This document shows, in pieces, positions 34,434-43,536 of a stretch of DNA of 64,000 bases (within the stretch, counting starts at the first letter, position 1; each line of letters begins with the position of its first letter). Under the pieces are notes generated by a model. The model did not search any database. It was not told where the DNA came from and was given only the letters and a program-made list of their open reading frames with translations. The DNA is taken from the NCBI GenBank assembly GCA_000272025.2, contig AKCV02000025.1, positions 186,001 through 250,000 of the forward strand. The letters run 5' to 3'. The DNA comes from Imbroritus primus. Lineage in GTDB: Bacteria > Pseudomonadota > Gammaproteobacteria > Burkholderiales > Burkholderiaceae. A program made the position numbers and the translations under genes.

Positions 34434-34937
34434 ATGTCGAATACCCTTCAATCGACTGCCGCCGCCTCGAGCGACAACCCATTGGTGGCCGCCCTCCGCC
34501 AATTGCCGCCATGCTTCGAGCCACGCGTAGCCGCAGCGCTGTACGCGCTGGGTTACGCGCACCTGCAGGAAAAACGTTATCAGCAGGCGCACGACTATTT
34601 CCGCACGTTGCTTATCAACGATCCGATGGACCGCAGTTATCTCGCTGGCCTCGCACTGGCGCTGGCAGGATTGCAGCGTCATGCCGAGGCCATCCGGATC
34701 AATACCGCTGCGTTGCTCTGGCACCCGGGCGATCCGGCCGCCATGCTGCGTCAGGCCGAGTGCCTGCTGGCGCTGCGCCGTTCCGCCGAAGCCGTGACAT
34801 GGCTCGATGCGGTGGTGGCATGTGGCGCTGCGGATGCGGTTGATTCGCCTTCATCGCACACGGAACGGCGGGCGCTGGCAACCCGTGCCGCCGGACTGCG
34901 CAATCTGATTCAGCCCCCACAGGAGGACGCATCATGA
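34434..34937 (+). CDS. Class II TPR chaperone (second LcrH-like)
   Basis: A 167-residue protein with three TPR motifs (ALYALGYAHLQEKRYQQAHDYFRTLLINDP, and two more), the closer match to SycD/LcrH of the two in the operon. It follows the SctB-like gene by 13 bases and is therefore probably a chaperone for one translocator, with the protein at 30479 serving the other. It overlaps the next gene by 4 bases (ATGA at 34934). Confidence 0.85.
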   Translation: MSNTLQSTAAASSDNPLVAALRQLPPCFEPRVAAALYALGYAHLQEKRYQQAHDYFRTLLINDPMDRSYLAGLALALAGLQRHAEAIRINTAALLWHPGDPAAMLRQAECLLALRRSAEAVTWLDAVVACGAADAVDSPSSHTERRALATRAAGLRNLIQPPQEDAS

Positions 34938-35425
34938 CAACACAAGGACCGGCAACTGGCGCAGCACAGATCACGGCGAAGGATCCCGTCTATCACGTGG
35001 CGACCGAGGATGATCTGGTGATGCTGTTCGAACTGGGCAACCTGGCGCGCGAGCAGGGCAAGCTGCGTCAGGCGGAGGCGATCTTCCGCGGCATCCTCGC
35101 GGTGCGCAGCGATGTGGCTGGCGGATACATGGGCCTGTCCAGGGTCTACATGGATCAGGGGCGTGTCGAAGAGGCGCTGCAGCTGCTGCAGGTCACCGCC
35201 GCGCTGGAAGGCAAGCATCGCGACCTCGGTCAGGCCTTTCTGGGCAGTATGCTGCTGCTCGCCGGCCGGGCACGCGAAGCGGTCCGCGTGCTGCAGCCGG
35301 TCGTCGAGAGCGGACGACAGAACGACGGCGTGGCGCTGGCGCGCAGCCTGCTTGAAAACGAAGCTAAAGATGCCCTGGCCGGGGAACCGTCCAGGGGCGG
35401 CGCGCCACGAAGCATGGGTAGATAG
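34934..35425 (+). CDS. YscG-like TPR protein (candidate needle chaperone)
   Basis: A 163-residue protein with three TPR-like repeats (FELGNLAREQGKLRQAEAIFRGIL onward). It lies just before sctI, where Ysc operons carry yscG (chaperone of the needle with YscE). Because sctF here sits on the other strand with a yscE-like gene, this would be the missing third partner. An alternative is a third LcrH-like chaperone. Confidence 0.6.
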   Translation: MTTQGPATGAAQITAKDPVYHVATEDDLVMLFELGNLAREQGKLRQAEAIFRGILAVRSDVAGGYMGLSRVYMDQGRVEEALQLLQVTAALEGKHRDLGQAFLGSMLLLAGRAREAVRVLQPVVESGRQNDGVALARSLLENEAKDALAGEPSRGGAPRSMGR

Positions 35426-35442
35426 CGTCTCGGGAGAATGCC

Positions 35443-35847
35443 ATGACGATACAGAATTTTTCATTGGGCCAGCCCGGCGGAGTTGCAGCTGGCGGTGGCG
35501 GTACCGCGACATTCGACCTGAACGGCGCCGGAGCGGCGCCAGCTGGCGACGTGGCGCGTTTCGACCAGGCCATGACGGCAGACAGCAACAAGTCCGAGCT
35601 GCAGCCATTGGAGCAGACGGGCGGTTCCCTTCCGAGCATGGGGGCCCGCATTCTCGAGGGCTTCACCGGCATGAGTAACAACTATGCGGCGGTGATGAAG
35701 CGCGTGTCCGGTACCGCCGGACGTGAAATGGAGACCGTGCAGCTGCTGCGGAACCTGGCGGACATGATGCAACTATCCAACGACACTGGCCTGCTCAGCA
35801 AGGTGGTCGGCAAAGGCACACAAACCGTGTCCGACCTGACCAAGTAA
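35443..35847 (+). CDS. sctI: T3SS inner rod protein (YscI/BscI family)
   Basis: A 134-residue protein with a Gly-rich N-terminal part and a helical C-terminal half. Family marks: VARFDQAM near residue 40 (YscI: IMRFDAAM) and the C-terminal helix LLSKVVGKGTQTVSDLTK (YscI: LIAKTAGKMSQNVETLSK). It builds the short rod at the needle base above the export gate. It precedes sctJ, as in Yersinia. Confidence 0.9.
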   Translation: MTIQNFSLGQPGGVAAGGGGTATFDLNGAGAAPAGDVARFDQAMTADSNKSELQPLEQTGGSLPSMGARILEGFTGMSNNYAAVMKRVSGTAGREMETVQLLRNLADMMQLSNDTGLLSKVVGKGTQTVSDLTK

Positions 35848-35854
35848 AAGGGGC

Positions 35855-36751
35855 ATGACGATGTCGCAGCCTTTTGCTCTGCGCCGCTTGCGCGCCGCGC
35901 TTGTGTGCTCCGCCATGCTGCTGCTCGCAGCCTGCGGCAACCGGGTCGACCTGATGGCGTCGGTGCCGGAGGCCGAGGCCAACGAAGTGCTGACCACGCT
36001 GTTGGCGGCTGGCATCAATGTCGAGAAAGTGCCGGGCAAGGACGGCATGGTGTCGCTGCGCGTCGGCTCCGGTCAGGTCGCGCATGCGCTCTCGGTGATG
36101 CGCGAACGCGGCCTGCCGCGCGATCCATTCTCCGGGATCGGCAAGATCTTCAAGAAAGAGGGCATGATCTCATCGCCCATTGAAGAGCGCGCCCGCTATC
36201 TGTACGCCCTGTCGCAGGAGTTGGAGAACACGCTCGCCAAGATTGATGGCGTGATCGCCGCGCGCGTCCATGTGGTGTTGCCGGAGCGCGGCATTGCTGG
36301 TGAGCCGGGCACGCCATCCACTGCATCCGTGTTCGTGAAGTATATGGAAGGCTATAACCTTGACGCAGTCCAGCCGCAGATCCGCCGCCTGGTGACGAAT
36401 GCCATTCCCAATCTTGCCGCGGATCGCGTGTCGATCGTGCTGGTGGCCGCCCAGCCGCGCGCGCCGGGCGGCCGCGTGGTGTTCGATGATGTACTGGGTT
36501 ATGACGTGTCGCCCGCGGCAGCGAGCGGGCTGCGCATCCTCCTGATGGTGCTGGCGGGGCTCTTCATGGTTACGGCAGGCGGTGCCGGCTATCTGCTGTG
36601 GCGCTATGTGCTGGCGCCCAAGCGAGCAGCGCCGGCGCTCGCGCCTGTGACAGAAGAATCTGCCGCAGCACCGCAAGCCGCGGAGGCCGGATTGTCGATC
36701 ATGGAGCGGGTCCGGCGCCGGCGTGATGCCGCGCAAGGCGGAGGCGCGTGA
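35855..36751 (+). CDS. sctJ: T3SS inner-membrane ring lipoprotein
   Basis: A 298-residue lipoprotein of the YscJ/FliF family. The signal peptide ends in a lipobox (LLLAAC, Cys 27). Ring-building motif 1 starts NRVDLMASVPEAEANEVLTTLLAAGI and ring-building motif 2 covers about 95-195. One membrane helix lies near 226-252 with a charged cytoplasmic tail. It forms the inner ring inside SctD. A second ATG at 35861 is equally possible. Its stop overlaps the sctK ATG (TGATG). Confidence 0.95.
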   Translation: MTMSQPFALRRLRAALVCSAMLLLAACGNRVDLMASVPEAEANEVLTTLLAAGINVEKVPGKDGMVSLRVGSGQVAHALSVMRERGLPRDPFSGIGKIFKKEGMISSPIEERARYLYALSQELENTLAKIDGVIAARVHVVLPERGIAGEPGTPSTASVFVKYMEGYNLDAVQPQIRRLVTNAIPNLAADRVSIVLVAAQPRAPGGRVVFDDVLGYDVSPAAASGLRILLMVLAGLFMVTAGGAGYLLWRYVLAPKRAAPALAPVTEESAAAPQAAEAGLSIMERVRRRRDAAQGGGA

Positions 36752-37467
36752 TGGAACACGCCGCGCACGGTCCGGCCAGGCAGCGGCAAAACGGGCCCGG
36801 CGGCGGGCTGCCGCTTGGGCACACGTTGATGCCGCATCTCGTGGCATTCAATCTGCTGCCCAGTCTCACGTTGCATCCGGAGCATGTGACGCAGCATGCC
36901 TTGCCGGCAGGCTTCGATGAACTGCTGGCCTGCCCCGAAACGGCCGCACTTGCGCACCGCCATTGGTCTACCAGCATTCTCCAGACACTGTCGCTGGAAG
37001 CGGATCCGGTGTGCGATCTCGATGCGCCGGCCTTGCCGATCGCCATGTTGCATGGCGAACTACTTGAGGCGCTTGCCCGGTCGGCCGGGCTGGCGCTGTT
37101 GACTGTGCGTCTGCGCCGCATGGTGGCGCGCGCCGATCTTGCCGAAGCCAGTCGCGTGCTCGGCGAGGAGACGGTTCGCTACGCCAGGGCGCATGCGGTG
37201 AACCCGGTCTTCGTGCCCGACACCACCGATTGGGACGTCAGCCAGCTCGATGCCGCCATTCCTGTTCTTGGCTATGGCCTGCTTGGCCGTGCGCTGCAGG
37301 CTGCGCCGCTGGCGATCCGGGCACGCGCGTTGTTGCGTCTCCCTGTACTGGCCGAAGCCGTGCCGCAGCTCATGCCGCTGGCGGCGGATGAAGCACTCGA
37401 TCTGGCGCTGCAATTATTGACGGAGCGTGATCCGCAATGGCGTTCCTTGTTCCCAAGCATCCACTGA
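36751..37467 (+). CDS. sctK: T3SS sorting-platform adaptor (YscK family)
   Basis: A 238-residue cytoplasmic protein. The family is poorly conserved; support comes from the FNLLPSLTLHPEHV region at the N-terminus, the helical middle and its place between sctJ and sctL. SctK links the SctQ pods to the SctD cytoplasmic domains. The ATG at 36751 overlaps the sctJ stop; the 3' end overlaps sctL by 31 bases. Confidence 0.82.
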   Translation: MEHAAHGPARQRQNGPGGGLPLGHTLMPHLVAFNLLPSLTLHPEHVTQHALPAGFDELLACPETAALAHRHWSTSILQTLSLEADPVCDLDAPALPIAMLHGELLEALARSAGLALLTVRLRRMVARADLAEASRVLGEETVRYARAHAVNPVFVPDTTDWDVSQLDAAIPVLGYGLLGRALQAAPLAIRARALLRLPVLAEAVPQLMPLAADEALDLALQLLTERDPQWRSLFPSIH

Positions 37468-38078
37468 CACCTGCGACGACGCTGGCGGCGCGGATTGACC
37501 CCGGCGCCAAGGTCGTGCGTGCCGCCGAGCTCGCGGCATGGCACGACGCCCATGCCATGCTCGAAGCGGCCCGCGCCCAGGCGGACGGTATCGTGGCGGA
37601 CGCACGCCGTGTCTATGAAGAAGAAGCCTTGCGCGGCTACCGCGAGGGGCGCGAGCAGGCGAGCCGCGAGTTGAGCGCGCAACTCGCCGACGTGGCGGCG
37701 CGAACCGCCAGCTACTACGCCGGTGCTGCACCGCAGATTGCTGAGTTGGTCATGACAGCTGTCCGCCAGGTCATCGGCGAGCTGGGCGAAAAGCGACGCG
37801 TGACGGCTGCGGTGCGGCAATGCCTGGCTTCGGGGCGCGGGCAGAAGCTGTTGACCCTCCGCGTGAACGATGGCCGGGCTGCCCTGGTCCGCGAGCAGGT
37901 GCGCAGCCTGATGAAGGAATTTCCCGGCATCGATACGCTTGATGTGATCGAGGACAAGTCCATTCCCTGTGATACCTGTACGCTCGAAAGCGGCATTGGC
38001 GTGGTCGAAGGCAGTGTCGCAGGCCAGATCGAGGCGATCGCCCAGGCCTTCCGGCAGGCGCTGGGGGGGCGGCCGTGA
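37437..38078 (+). CDS. sctL: T3SS stator protein (YscL/FliH family)
   Basis: A 213-residue protein with a Pro/Ala N-terminus, a long Ala/Glu/Arg coiled coil (about 35-95) and the FliH/HrpE C-terminal domain ending in [22 protein letters not shown]. It binds the ATPase SctN and the pod protein SctQ. Start ATG at 37437; it ends in GTGA with the sctN start. Confidence 0.93.
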   Translation: MAFLVPKHPLTPATTLAARIDPGAKVVRAAELAAWHDAHAMLEAARAQADGIVADARRVYEEEALRGYREGREQASRELSAQLADVAARTASYYAGAAPQIAELVMTAVRQVIGELGEKRRVTAAVRQCLASGRGQKLLTLRVNDGRAALVREQVRSLMKEFPGIDTLDVIEDKSIPCDTCTLESGIGVVEGSVAGQIEAIAQAFRQALGGRP

Positions 38079-39595
38079 GCACTGCCGAGCAGCCGGTCCG
38101 TCGGCGGCGCGCAGCCACGCGCGCATCTGGTCCCAGACCGGAGTCGAAACCTGCATCCATGCACGAACCCGACGTTGAATCCGATCTCGGCTCTGCGCCG
38201 GCTGCCGGCCCTGCGGCAGCCACCCGGCCGGTCCGTCGCTCGGCCATGCTGCGCGCCCCTGCGCCAAGCCCCCTCGATGCGATTCTGCCGGCGCTCACGC
38301 AAGCATTGTCCACGGTGTCCGAGCCACGGGTGAAGGGCCGGGTCGTTCAGGTCGTCGGTACCATCGTCAAGGCTGTGGTGCCGCATGTGAAGATGGGTGA
38401 GGTGTGCCTGCTGCGCAATGCCGGCGATGCCACCGAGGTGGAAGCCGAGGTGGTCGGCTTCTCCAACGAAGCCGCGCTGCTGACGCCGATTGGCGACATG
38501 CACGGCATTTCCTCGAGTACCCAGGTGATTCCCACCGGGCGGTCGCATCAGGTTGCCGTCGGTCCCGGCCTGCTGGGACGGGTGCTCGATGGCCTGGGCC
38601 GGCCGCTGGATGTCGAGGAACATGGGCCGCTGGCGTGGGATCGCCTGTATCCCGTCTATGCGGAAGCGCCCGACCCTCTCGCGCGGCGCATCATCGCACA
38701 GCCGCTGGAGCTTGGCATTCGCGCGCTGGATTCGGTGCTCACCTGCGGTGAAGGTCAGCGGATGGGCGTCTTCGCCGCAGCAGGGGGCGGCAAGTCGACC
38801 CTGATGGGCATGTTGGTCAACGGCGCCGACGTCGATGTCACCGTGATTGCACTGATCGGCGAGCGGGGCCGCGAAGTGCGCGAGTTCCTTGAGCACGAGT
38901 TGGGCGAGGAGGGCCGTCGCAAGAGCGTGGTCGTGTGCGCCACCAGCGACCGCTCGTCGATGGAACGCGCCAAGGCCGCGTATGTGGCGACTGCCGTGGC
39001 GGAGTATTTTCGGGATCAGGGCAAGAAGGTCCTGTTCCTCATGGATTCGGTGACGCGTTTTGCCCGGGCGCTGCGCGAGATCGGCCTGGCTGCAGGCGAA
39101 CCGCCGACACGGCGCGGTTTTCCGCCATCGGTGTTCGCCATGCTGCCCAAGCTGCTGGAACGCACCGGCATGAGCGATCGCGGCTCGATCACCGCGCTGT
39201 ATACCGTGCTGGTCGAGGGCGACGACATGACCGAGCCGATTGCCGATGAAACGCGTTCGATCATCGACGGACATATCGTGCTCTCGCGCAAGCTGGGGGC
39301 TGCCAATCACTATCCTGCCATCGACGTGCTGGCGTCGATCAGCCGTGTCATGCATGCCGTGGTTCCCGAGCGCCACCGCATGCTCGCCGGCCGCCTGCGT
39401 AGCCTGCTTGCCAAGCATGAAGAGATCGAGCTGCTGGTCAAGGTCGGCGAGTACAAGCCCGGCACCGACGCTCTGGCGGACGAGGCGATTGCCAAGATCG
39501 AAGGGATTCGCCAGTTTCTGCGCCAGCAGACCACTGAACGCTGCGGCATGCAAGAGACGCTGCAGCGGCTTGAGGCCCTGGTAGGTAGGGCATGA
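38075..39595 (+). CDS. sctN: T3SS ATPase
   Basis: A 506-residue F1-beta-like ATPase that separates chaperones from substrates and unfolds them. Walker A is in [15 protein letters not shown] (about residue 235), Walker B in [10 protein letters not shown], then the T3SS ATPase signature around [20 protein letters not shown]. Typical SctN proteins have about 440 residues; here a ~65-residue basic, Pro/Ala-rich N-terminal extension precedes the beta-barrel domain. It begins with GTG overlapping the sctL stop. Confidence 0.97.
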   Translation: MSTAEQPVRRRRAATRASGPRPESKPASMHEPDVESDLGSAPAAGPAAATRPVRRSAMLRAPAPSPLDAILPALTQALSTVSEPRVKGRVVQVVGTIVKAVVPHVKMGEVCLLRNAGDATEVEAEVVGFSNEAALLTPIGDMHGISSSTQVIPTGRSHQVAVGPGLLGRVLDGLGRPLDVEEHGPLAWDRLYPVYAEAPDPLARRIIAQPLELGIRALDSVLTCGEGQRMGVFAAAGGGKSTLMGMLVNGADVDVTVIALIGERGREVREFLEHELGEEGRRKSVVVCATSDRSSMERAKAAYVATAVAEYFRDQGKKVLFLMDSVTRFARALREIGLAAGEPPTRRGFPPSVFAMLPKLLERTGMSDRGSITALYTVLVEGDDMTEPIADETRSIIDGHIVLSRKLGAANHYPAIDVLASISRVMHAVVPERHRMLAGRLRSLLAKHEEIELLVKVGEYKPGTDALADEAIAKIEGIRQFLRQQTTERCGMQETLQRLEALVGRA

Positions 39596-40098
39596 ACACG
39601 CTCGACGAACTCCTCTCGCTGAAGCAGTTCCGCGAGCGCGAGGCTGAGCGCGAAGTGATGCGAAGTGTCAACGCGCTGGAACGTTGCGAGGCGGCGCGCC
39701 ACCAATGTGAGCAGGCCCTGGATGCGTTTCGGACATATGCCCGCGAGACAGAACTCGCTATGTATGCCGATCTGTGTACCCGCACCGTGGAACTGAGTGA
39801 AATCGAAGACGTGCAGCATGCCGTCACCCGTCTACGCGAGGAAGAGGCGGCACACGCCGAGGCCGCCACCCAGGCGCGAAACGAGGAGGCTGCTGCACGC
39901 GATGCGCTCGCACAGGCACGGGCAGCCCATCTGGAGGCCGTGCGCATGACGCAGAAATTTGCGGAGCTGGTGCAGCAAAGCGCGCAGGAACAGGCCCGCG
40001 ACCGCGTCATGCGGGAAGAACACGAACTCGATGAGGCCGGCACGCTCGGCCATGCGCATGCCCGCGCCCGTGGTGCGGGGCTGATGGAGAGCAAATGA
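39592..40098 (+). CDS. sctO: T3SS stalk protein (YscO/FliJ family)
   Basis: A 168-residue, almost entirely helical coiled-coil protein (Glu/Ala/Arg heptads). It fits the FliJ-like central stalk of the ATPase that also contacts SctV and recycles chaperones. Called from predicted structure and position between sctN and sctP; 4-base overlaps on both sides. Confidence 0.9.
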   Translation: MNTLDELLSLKQFREREAEREVMRSVNALERCEAARHQCEQALDAFRTYARETELAMYADLCTRTVELSEIEDVQHAVTRLREEEAAHAEAATQARNEEAAARDALAQARAAHLEAVRMTQKFAELVQQSAQEQARDRVMREEHELDEAGTLGHAHARARGAGLMESK

Positions 40099-40964
40099 AA
40101 GCAACTGCAATGCAGTGCGATGCCACGGCGCGGGAAAGTCGTTCCGGGCTCCCGTCAGCCGCGTCGGAACTGATGGCGCCACCCGAGCAGATCGAGGCAT
40201 TCCGGCGTCTGGCGGAACGGCAGGACGACGATGACAAGCATGATCGCCAGGAGTCCGACGAGGATGCGGCGGCCAGCCAGGATCCGATGAGTCTGGTCGA
40301 TTTCACGCCCGATGCCGCACCTGTGTCGGAAACACCGCCGCCCGCGCCGTCTCACCCGGCCGCGTTCCAGGGGGCAGCCATGAACGCCCAGGAATCGTTC
40401 GCCGAGACCCGGCGATATGAGCGTGCCGGTGAGGAGGGCGACAAGAAAGACAAGGACAGCAGCGACACGGTGGCTGGCACCGATAACAGTTCCGCGCCGG
40501 ATGCCATGGTATTCGCGCACTACGTCCATCAGGATGCGCATGCCCAGGCGGAGGCTGCTGCCACCGCCCGCTCGGTCCGTGTCGAGCGCCACACGGCCAT
40601 GGCTGAACTGGTGCAGGTGCTCGAATCTTCGGCGGCAACACTGTTGACGCCGGAGGATGGGGCACGCCACGACCGGGTCGACCTGATGCTATCGACGCCG
40701 CATCTGGAGGGCACCACGGTGGCGCTGTTCCTCGAGAATGGCCGTCTCGTGGTGGAGTTTGCGGCATCAGGCGCCGCGGCCAAGTGGCTCGGCAGCCAGG
40801 TCCGTACCATGTCCGATGAGCTGAGTGCGCGGTTGCGGCGCCCTGTCCTGACACGGATCCATGCCGATGGCGAAGAAACGCCGGAGGCCGAAGCCGTGGC
40901 GGCCCGGACCGTTTCCGCCCCAGACACGCGACGCGTGATTGCCGCGTCACGTGCGCTGTCGTGA
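40095..40964 (+). CDS. sctP: T3SS needle-length ruler / substrate-switch protein
   Basis: A 289-residue protein with a disordered Pro/Asp/Lys-rich N-terminal ~130 residues and a compact C-terminal T3S4-like domain (about 190-260, DLMLSTPHLEGTTVALFLENGRLVVEF). SctP measures needle length and triggers the SctU switch. No sctU exists in the window. Confidence 0.85.
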   Translation: MKATAMQCDATARESRSGLPSAASELMAPPEQIEAFRRLAERQDDDDKHDRQESDEDAAASQDPMSLVDFTPDAAPVSETPPPAPSHPAAFQGAAMNAQESFAETRRYERAGEEGDKKDKDSSDTVAGTDNSSAPDAMVFAHYVHQDAHAQAEAAATARSVRVERHTAMAELVQVLESSAATLLTPEDGARHDRVDLMLSTPHLEGTTVALFLENGRLVVEFAASGAAAKWLGSQVRTMSDELSARLRRPVLTRIHADGEETPEAEAVAARTVSAPDTRRVIAASRALS

Positions 40965-40971
40965 GGCATTC

Positions 40972-42033
40972 GTGAACCCTCCCATGAACCTGACGCTGCC
41001 TGGCAAACCTGCGTCGCTGGCCAGCGCCACGCCGTGGCAGCCGTTGCAGCTACCGCGCCTGACTGGCCTGCAGGCACAGGCATGTTCGGCGGTTGCGCAG
41101 CGCGCCTGGCATGTGCCGATCGACATCGGGGTGCAATGGCAGGCCCGGCTCTGGCCGGTGCCAGCGACCGATCCGCGCGTCGCACGGCAGATCGAAGGGC
41201 GGATCATCCGCCTGCGCTGGGAGGGCGGCGTGTTCTACATGCGTGTGCCGGATGCCCTGCTAGCGGCATGCGCGCAGGCCCTGGTGCCGGACATTCCCCT
41301 GCCTGGCATGCCGGCTGCCTTTGCCAATACCATTCTGGAGGGCGCGCTGCTGAGTGCGCAACAGGCGCTCGGGTTGTCTGGTGCGTCGCTGGCGATGGTC
41401 GAGGCGTTTCCGGAGCGCGATCCGGCCGTGCCCGGCTTCCTCCTGGAACTGCAGGGCGCCGGGCTCGAGGGCGCCATGACCTTGCCGATACAGGCCGATG
41501 CGGATGGCGTGGCCGCGCTGGCCCGCCATGCCTTCCTGCGTCCCTGCGTCGGTAATCATGTCGACATCGGGGCGGTGCCGGTGACATTGCGCGCCATCGT
41601 CGGTGAAACCAACCTGTCCGCCGAGCAGGTAGCCACGCTGCAGCATGGCGATGCGGTCCTGATCGATCGCTATCATCCTGCCGCCGGGCAGATGCTGCCA
41701 TTGCGCGCCGCCAGCGGCTGGAGTCTGATGGCGGTCTGCGATGACCACGCACTGAGCAGTGCGTCGCTCTGGCAGGCCGACCGCCTTTGCGACGATCTGC
41801 TCGATGCCGCGCCGGGCGAGGGTCGGATGACCTTCGAGCTGGGGCTCGTCAGGCTGTCGCTGCGCCAGTTGCTGACGGCCATCCAGACCCACGTCGCGGT
41901 GGCGGTATTGCCTGGCGACGCGATGCTGCGTGTGTTCTTCGACGGCCGTCCGGTCGGACAGGGCGTGCTGGCCGACATCGACGGTCGCCTGGCCGTGGTC
42001 TTGTCCCGTGCGGCTGCGGCGTCAGCGGATTAA
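40972..42033 (+). CDS. sctQ: T3SS sorting-platform pod protein (first SctQ)
   Basis: A 353-residue protein with an N-terminal YscQ-like domain and a SpoA domain at the C-terminus (about 285-345, FELGLVRLSLRQLLTAI to ADIDGRLAVVL). SctQ forms the cytoplasmic pods carrying substrates to the ATPase. The GTG at 40972 has GAGG 5 bases upstream; the ATG at 40984 is an alternative. A separate SpoA protein is encoded 186 bases downstream, as in the split HrcQa/HrcQb of plant pathogens. Confidence 0.9.
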   Translation: MNPPMNLTLPGKPASLASATPWQPLQLPRLTGLQAQACSAVAQRAWHVPIDIGVQWQARLWPVPATDPRVARQIEGRIIRLRWEGGVFYMRVPDALLAACAQALVPDIPLPGMPAAFANTILEGALLSAQQALGLSGASLAMVEAFPERDPAVPGFLLELQGAGLEGAMTLPIQADADGVAALARHAFLRPCVGNHVDIGAVPVTLRAIVGETNLSAEQVATLQHGDAVLIDRYHPAAGQMLPLRAASGWSLMAVCDDHALSSASLWQADRLCDDLLDAAPGEGRMTFELGLVRLSLRQLLTAIQTHVAVAVLPGDAMLRVFFDGRPVGQGVLADIDGRLAVVLSRAAAASAD

Positions 42034-42082
42034 GGATTGCCGTAGGCACATAACGGCCGTGTCTGCTGCCACGGGCGCGACT

Positions 42083-42110
42083 GGAACAATTCCCGAAACG
42101 TCGTTACTCA
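42083..42110 (+). promoter_or_regulatory. Putative T3SS ECF-type promoter (second sctQ, sctRST)
   Basis: GGAACA (42083-42088), 15-base spacer, TTACTCA (42104-42110): 5 of 6 in the -35 half and a full -10. It lies in the 186-base gap between the two sctQ genes, 109 bases before the ATG at 42220, and would drive sctQ2-sctR-sctS-sctT separately. Confidence 0.75.
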
Positions 42111-42219
42111 AGTCTCAGTAAGGCATCCCCATGGGTGTCTGACGTGTCACAACCGATCACATGTTCGGTCAGTCCGCCCGTCAAAGCGGATCGTGGCACC
42201 CCTCCTTTGAGCTGCCATC

Positions 42220-42903
42220 ATGATGACGCCCCCCGACCAGCGTCCGGAAGAGGACGATGATTTTTTCGATGATGACGAAGATGACCTGGAGCTTGGCAAT
42301 GCCCTGCCGATAGCCGGGGCGCGTGGCCGCCAGGCATTGCGAGTTGGCGATGGCATCGGGGGCGAGCACAGCGAGCCGCACGCCAGTTATGCGGACTATG
42401 CGGATGATTTCGGCGACATCGACGATGTCCGCCATGCAGCTCGCCGGCACGAGTTGCGGGATGCGGGTCATCCCGAGGGTGCGCGCGAGGCAGATGATAA
42501 TGTTGACGCGGACTGGCTCGAAGGCAATGAGGGCAATAGGGGCGGTGAGGACGATGATGACGACGGGCCAAACGAGGCCCGGCGGACAGAACGGCGTCTG
42601 ATGCATCCCGTACATGACGCTGCACCATTTACCGCTGCCGCAGCCATGGGTGATGAGGATCTCGATGACGGAATCGGTGAGCTGCCGGCGGTGCTGGCCT
42701 GCGAGGCGGGCCGGTTGACCGTGTCGGTGCGCGAGATCCGCGCGCTGCAGGCCGGACAGGTGATCGACCTCGGCCGGCCGCTGCTCGAAGGGGTCAGTCT
42801 GATGCTCGATGGGCGTGAAATCGCCCGCGGCATGCTGGTCGACCTGGAGGGCCGTTTTGGCATCATGCTGACTGCCCTGACCGAGGAAGCGCATCATGGG
42901 TGA
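42220..42903 (+). CDS. sctQ: Second SctQ (HrcQb-like) with long acidic N-terminus
   Basis: A 227-residue protein. The C-terminal ~75 residues form a SpoA domain (LTVSVREIRALQAGQVIDLG to DLEGRFGIML) like SctQ-C/HrcQb/FliN. The first ~140 residues are extremely rich in Asp and Glu (DDDFFDDDEDDLE at about 12-24; EDDDDDGP near 109) and probably disordered. In most systems the short SctQ form arises by internal translation; here a separate gene encodes it. Its end overlaps sctR by 8 bases. Confidence 0.85.
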   Translation: MMTPPDQRPEEDDDFFDDDEDDLELGNALPIAGARGRQALRVGDGIGGEHSEPHASYADYADDFGDIDDVRHAARRHELRDAGHPEGAREADDNVDADWLEGNEGNRGGEDDDDDGPNEARRTERRLMHPVHDAAPFTAAAAMGDEDLDDGIGELPAVLACEAGRLTVSVREIRALQAGQVIDLGRPLLEGVSLMLDGREIARGMLVDLEGRFGIMLTALTEEAHHG

Positions 42904-43534
42904 TCCGTTTTCCCTGATTATTCTGGTCGGGGCGGTTTCGCTGCTCCCGCTGCTGATTGTCGCCTCGACCGCCTTCCTGAAGATCTCCATCGTCATGTCG
43001 CTGTTGCGTAATGCACTCGGCGTGCAGCAGGTGCCGTCGAACCTGGCGCTCTACGGGCTCGCGCTGATCCTCACGGCCTACATCATGGCGCCGGTGTTCT
43101 CGCCGTTGTTCGAGCGCCTGACATCGCCCGGCACAATGGCGAATGCCAGCACGGTGATGAGCGGCCTCCAGGAGAGCGCCGAACCGCTGCGCAAGTTCAT
43201 GATGCGGTTCAGCCAGCCCGAACACCGTGATTTTTTTCTCACCACTGCCAAGCGCATGTGGGGTGCCGAGGCCTCAGCCAATGTCGCGCAGTCCGACTTC
43301 CTGATCCTGATGCCGGCGTTCGTGGTGTCCGAACTGACGGCGGCCTTCCAGATCGGATTTCTGCTGTACCTGCCGTTCATCGTGATCGACCTGATCATCT
43401 CTAATGTGCTGCTGGCCATGGGCATGATGATGGTGTCGCCTGTCACGATCTCGCTGCCGCTGAAGCTGTTCCTGTTCGTTGCGGTGGACGGGTGGACCCG
43501 CCTGATCGGCGGCCTTGTACTGTCCTACGTCTGA
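42896..43534 (+). CDS. sctR: T3SS export gate protein (FliP family)
   Basis: A 212-residue inner-membrane protein with four hydrophobic segments and the FliP/YscR pattern (ASTAFLKISIVMSLLRNALG; FQIGFLLYLPFIVIDLIISN; PLKLFLFVAVDGW). Five copies form the export pore with SctS and SctT. Full length. It overlaps the upstream gene and is 2 bases from sctS. Confidence 0.97.
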   Translation: MGDPFSLIILVGAVSLLPLLIVASTAFLKISIVMSLLRNALGVQQVPSNLALYGLALILTAYIMAPVFSPLFERLTSPGTMANASTVMSGLQESAEPLRKFMMRFSQPEHRDFFLTTAKRMWGAEASANVAQSDFLILMPAFVVSELTAAFQIGFLLYLPFIVIDLIISNVLLAMGMMMVSPVTISLPLKLFLFVAVDGWTRLIGGLVLSYV

Positions 43535-43536
43535 TC

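Noticed and set aside
37272-39553. Long minus-strand frames antisense to sctL and sctN
   Set aside because: Arg/His/Gln-rich shadows of the clearly conserved T3SS genes.
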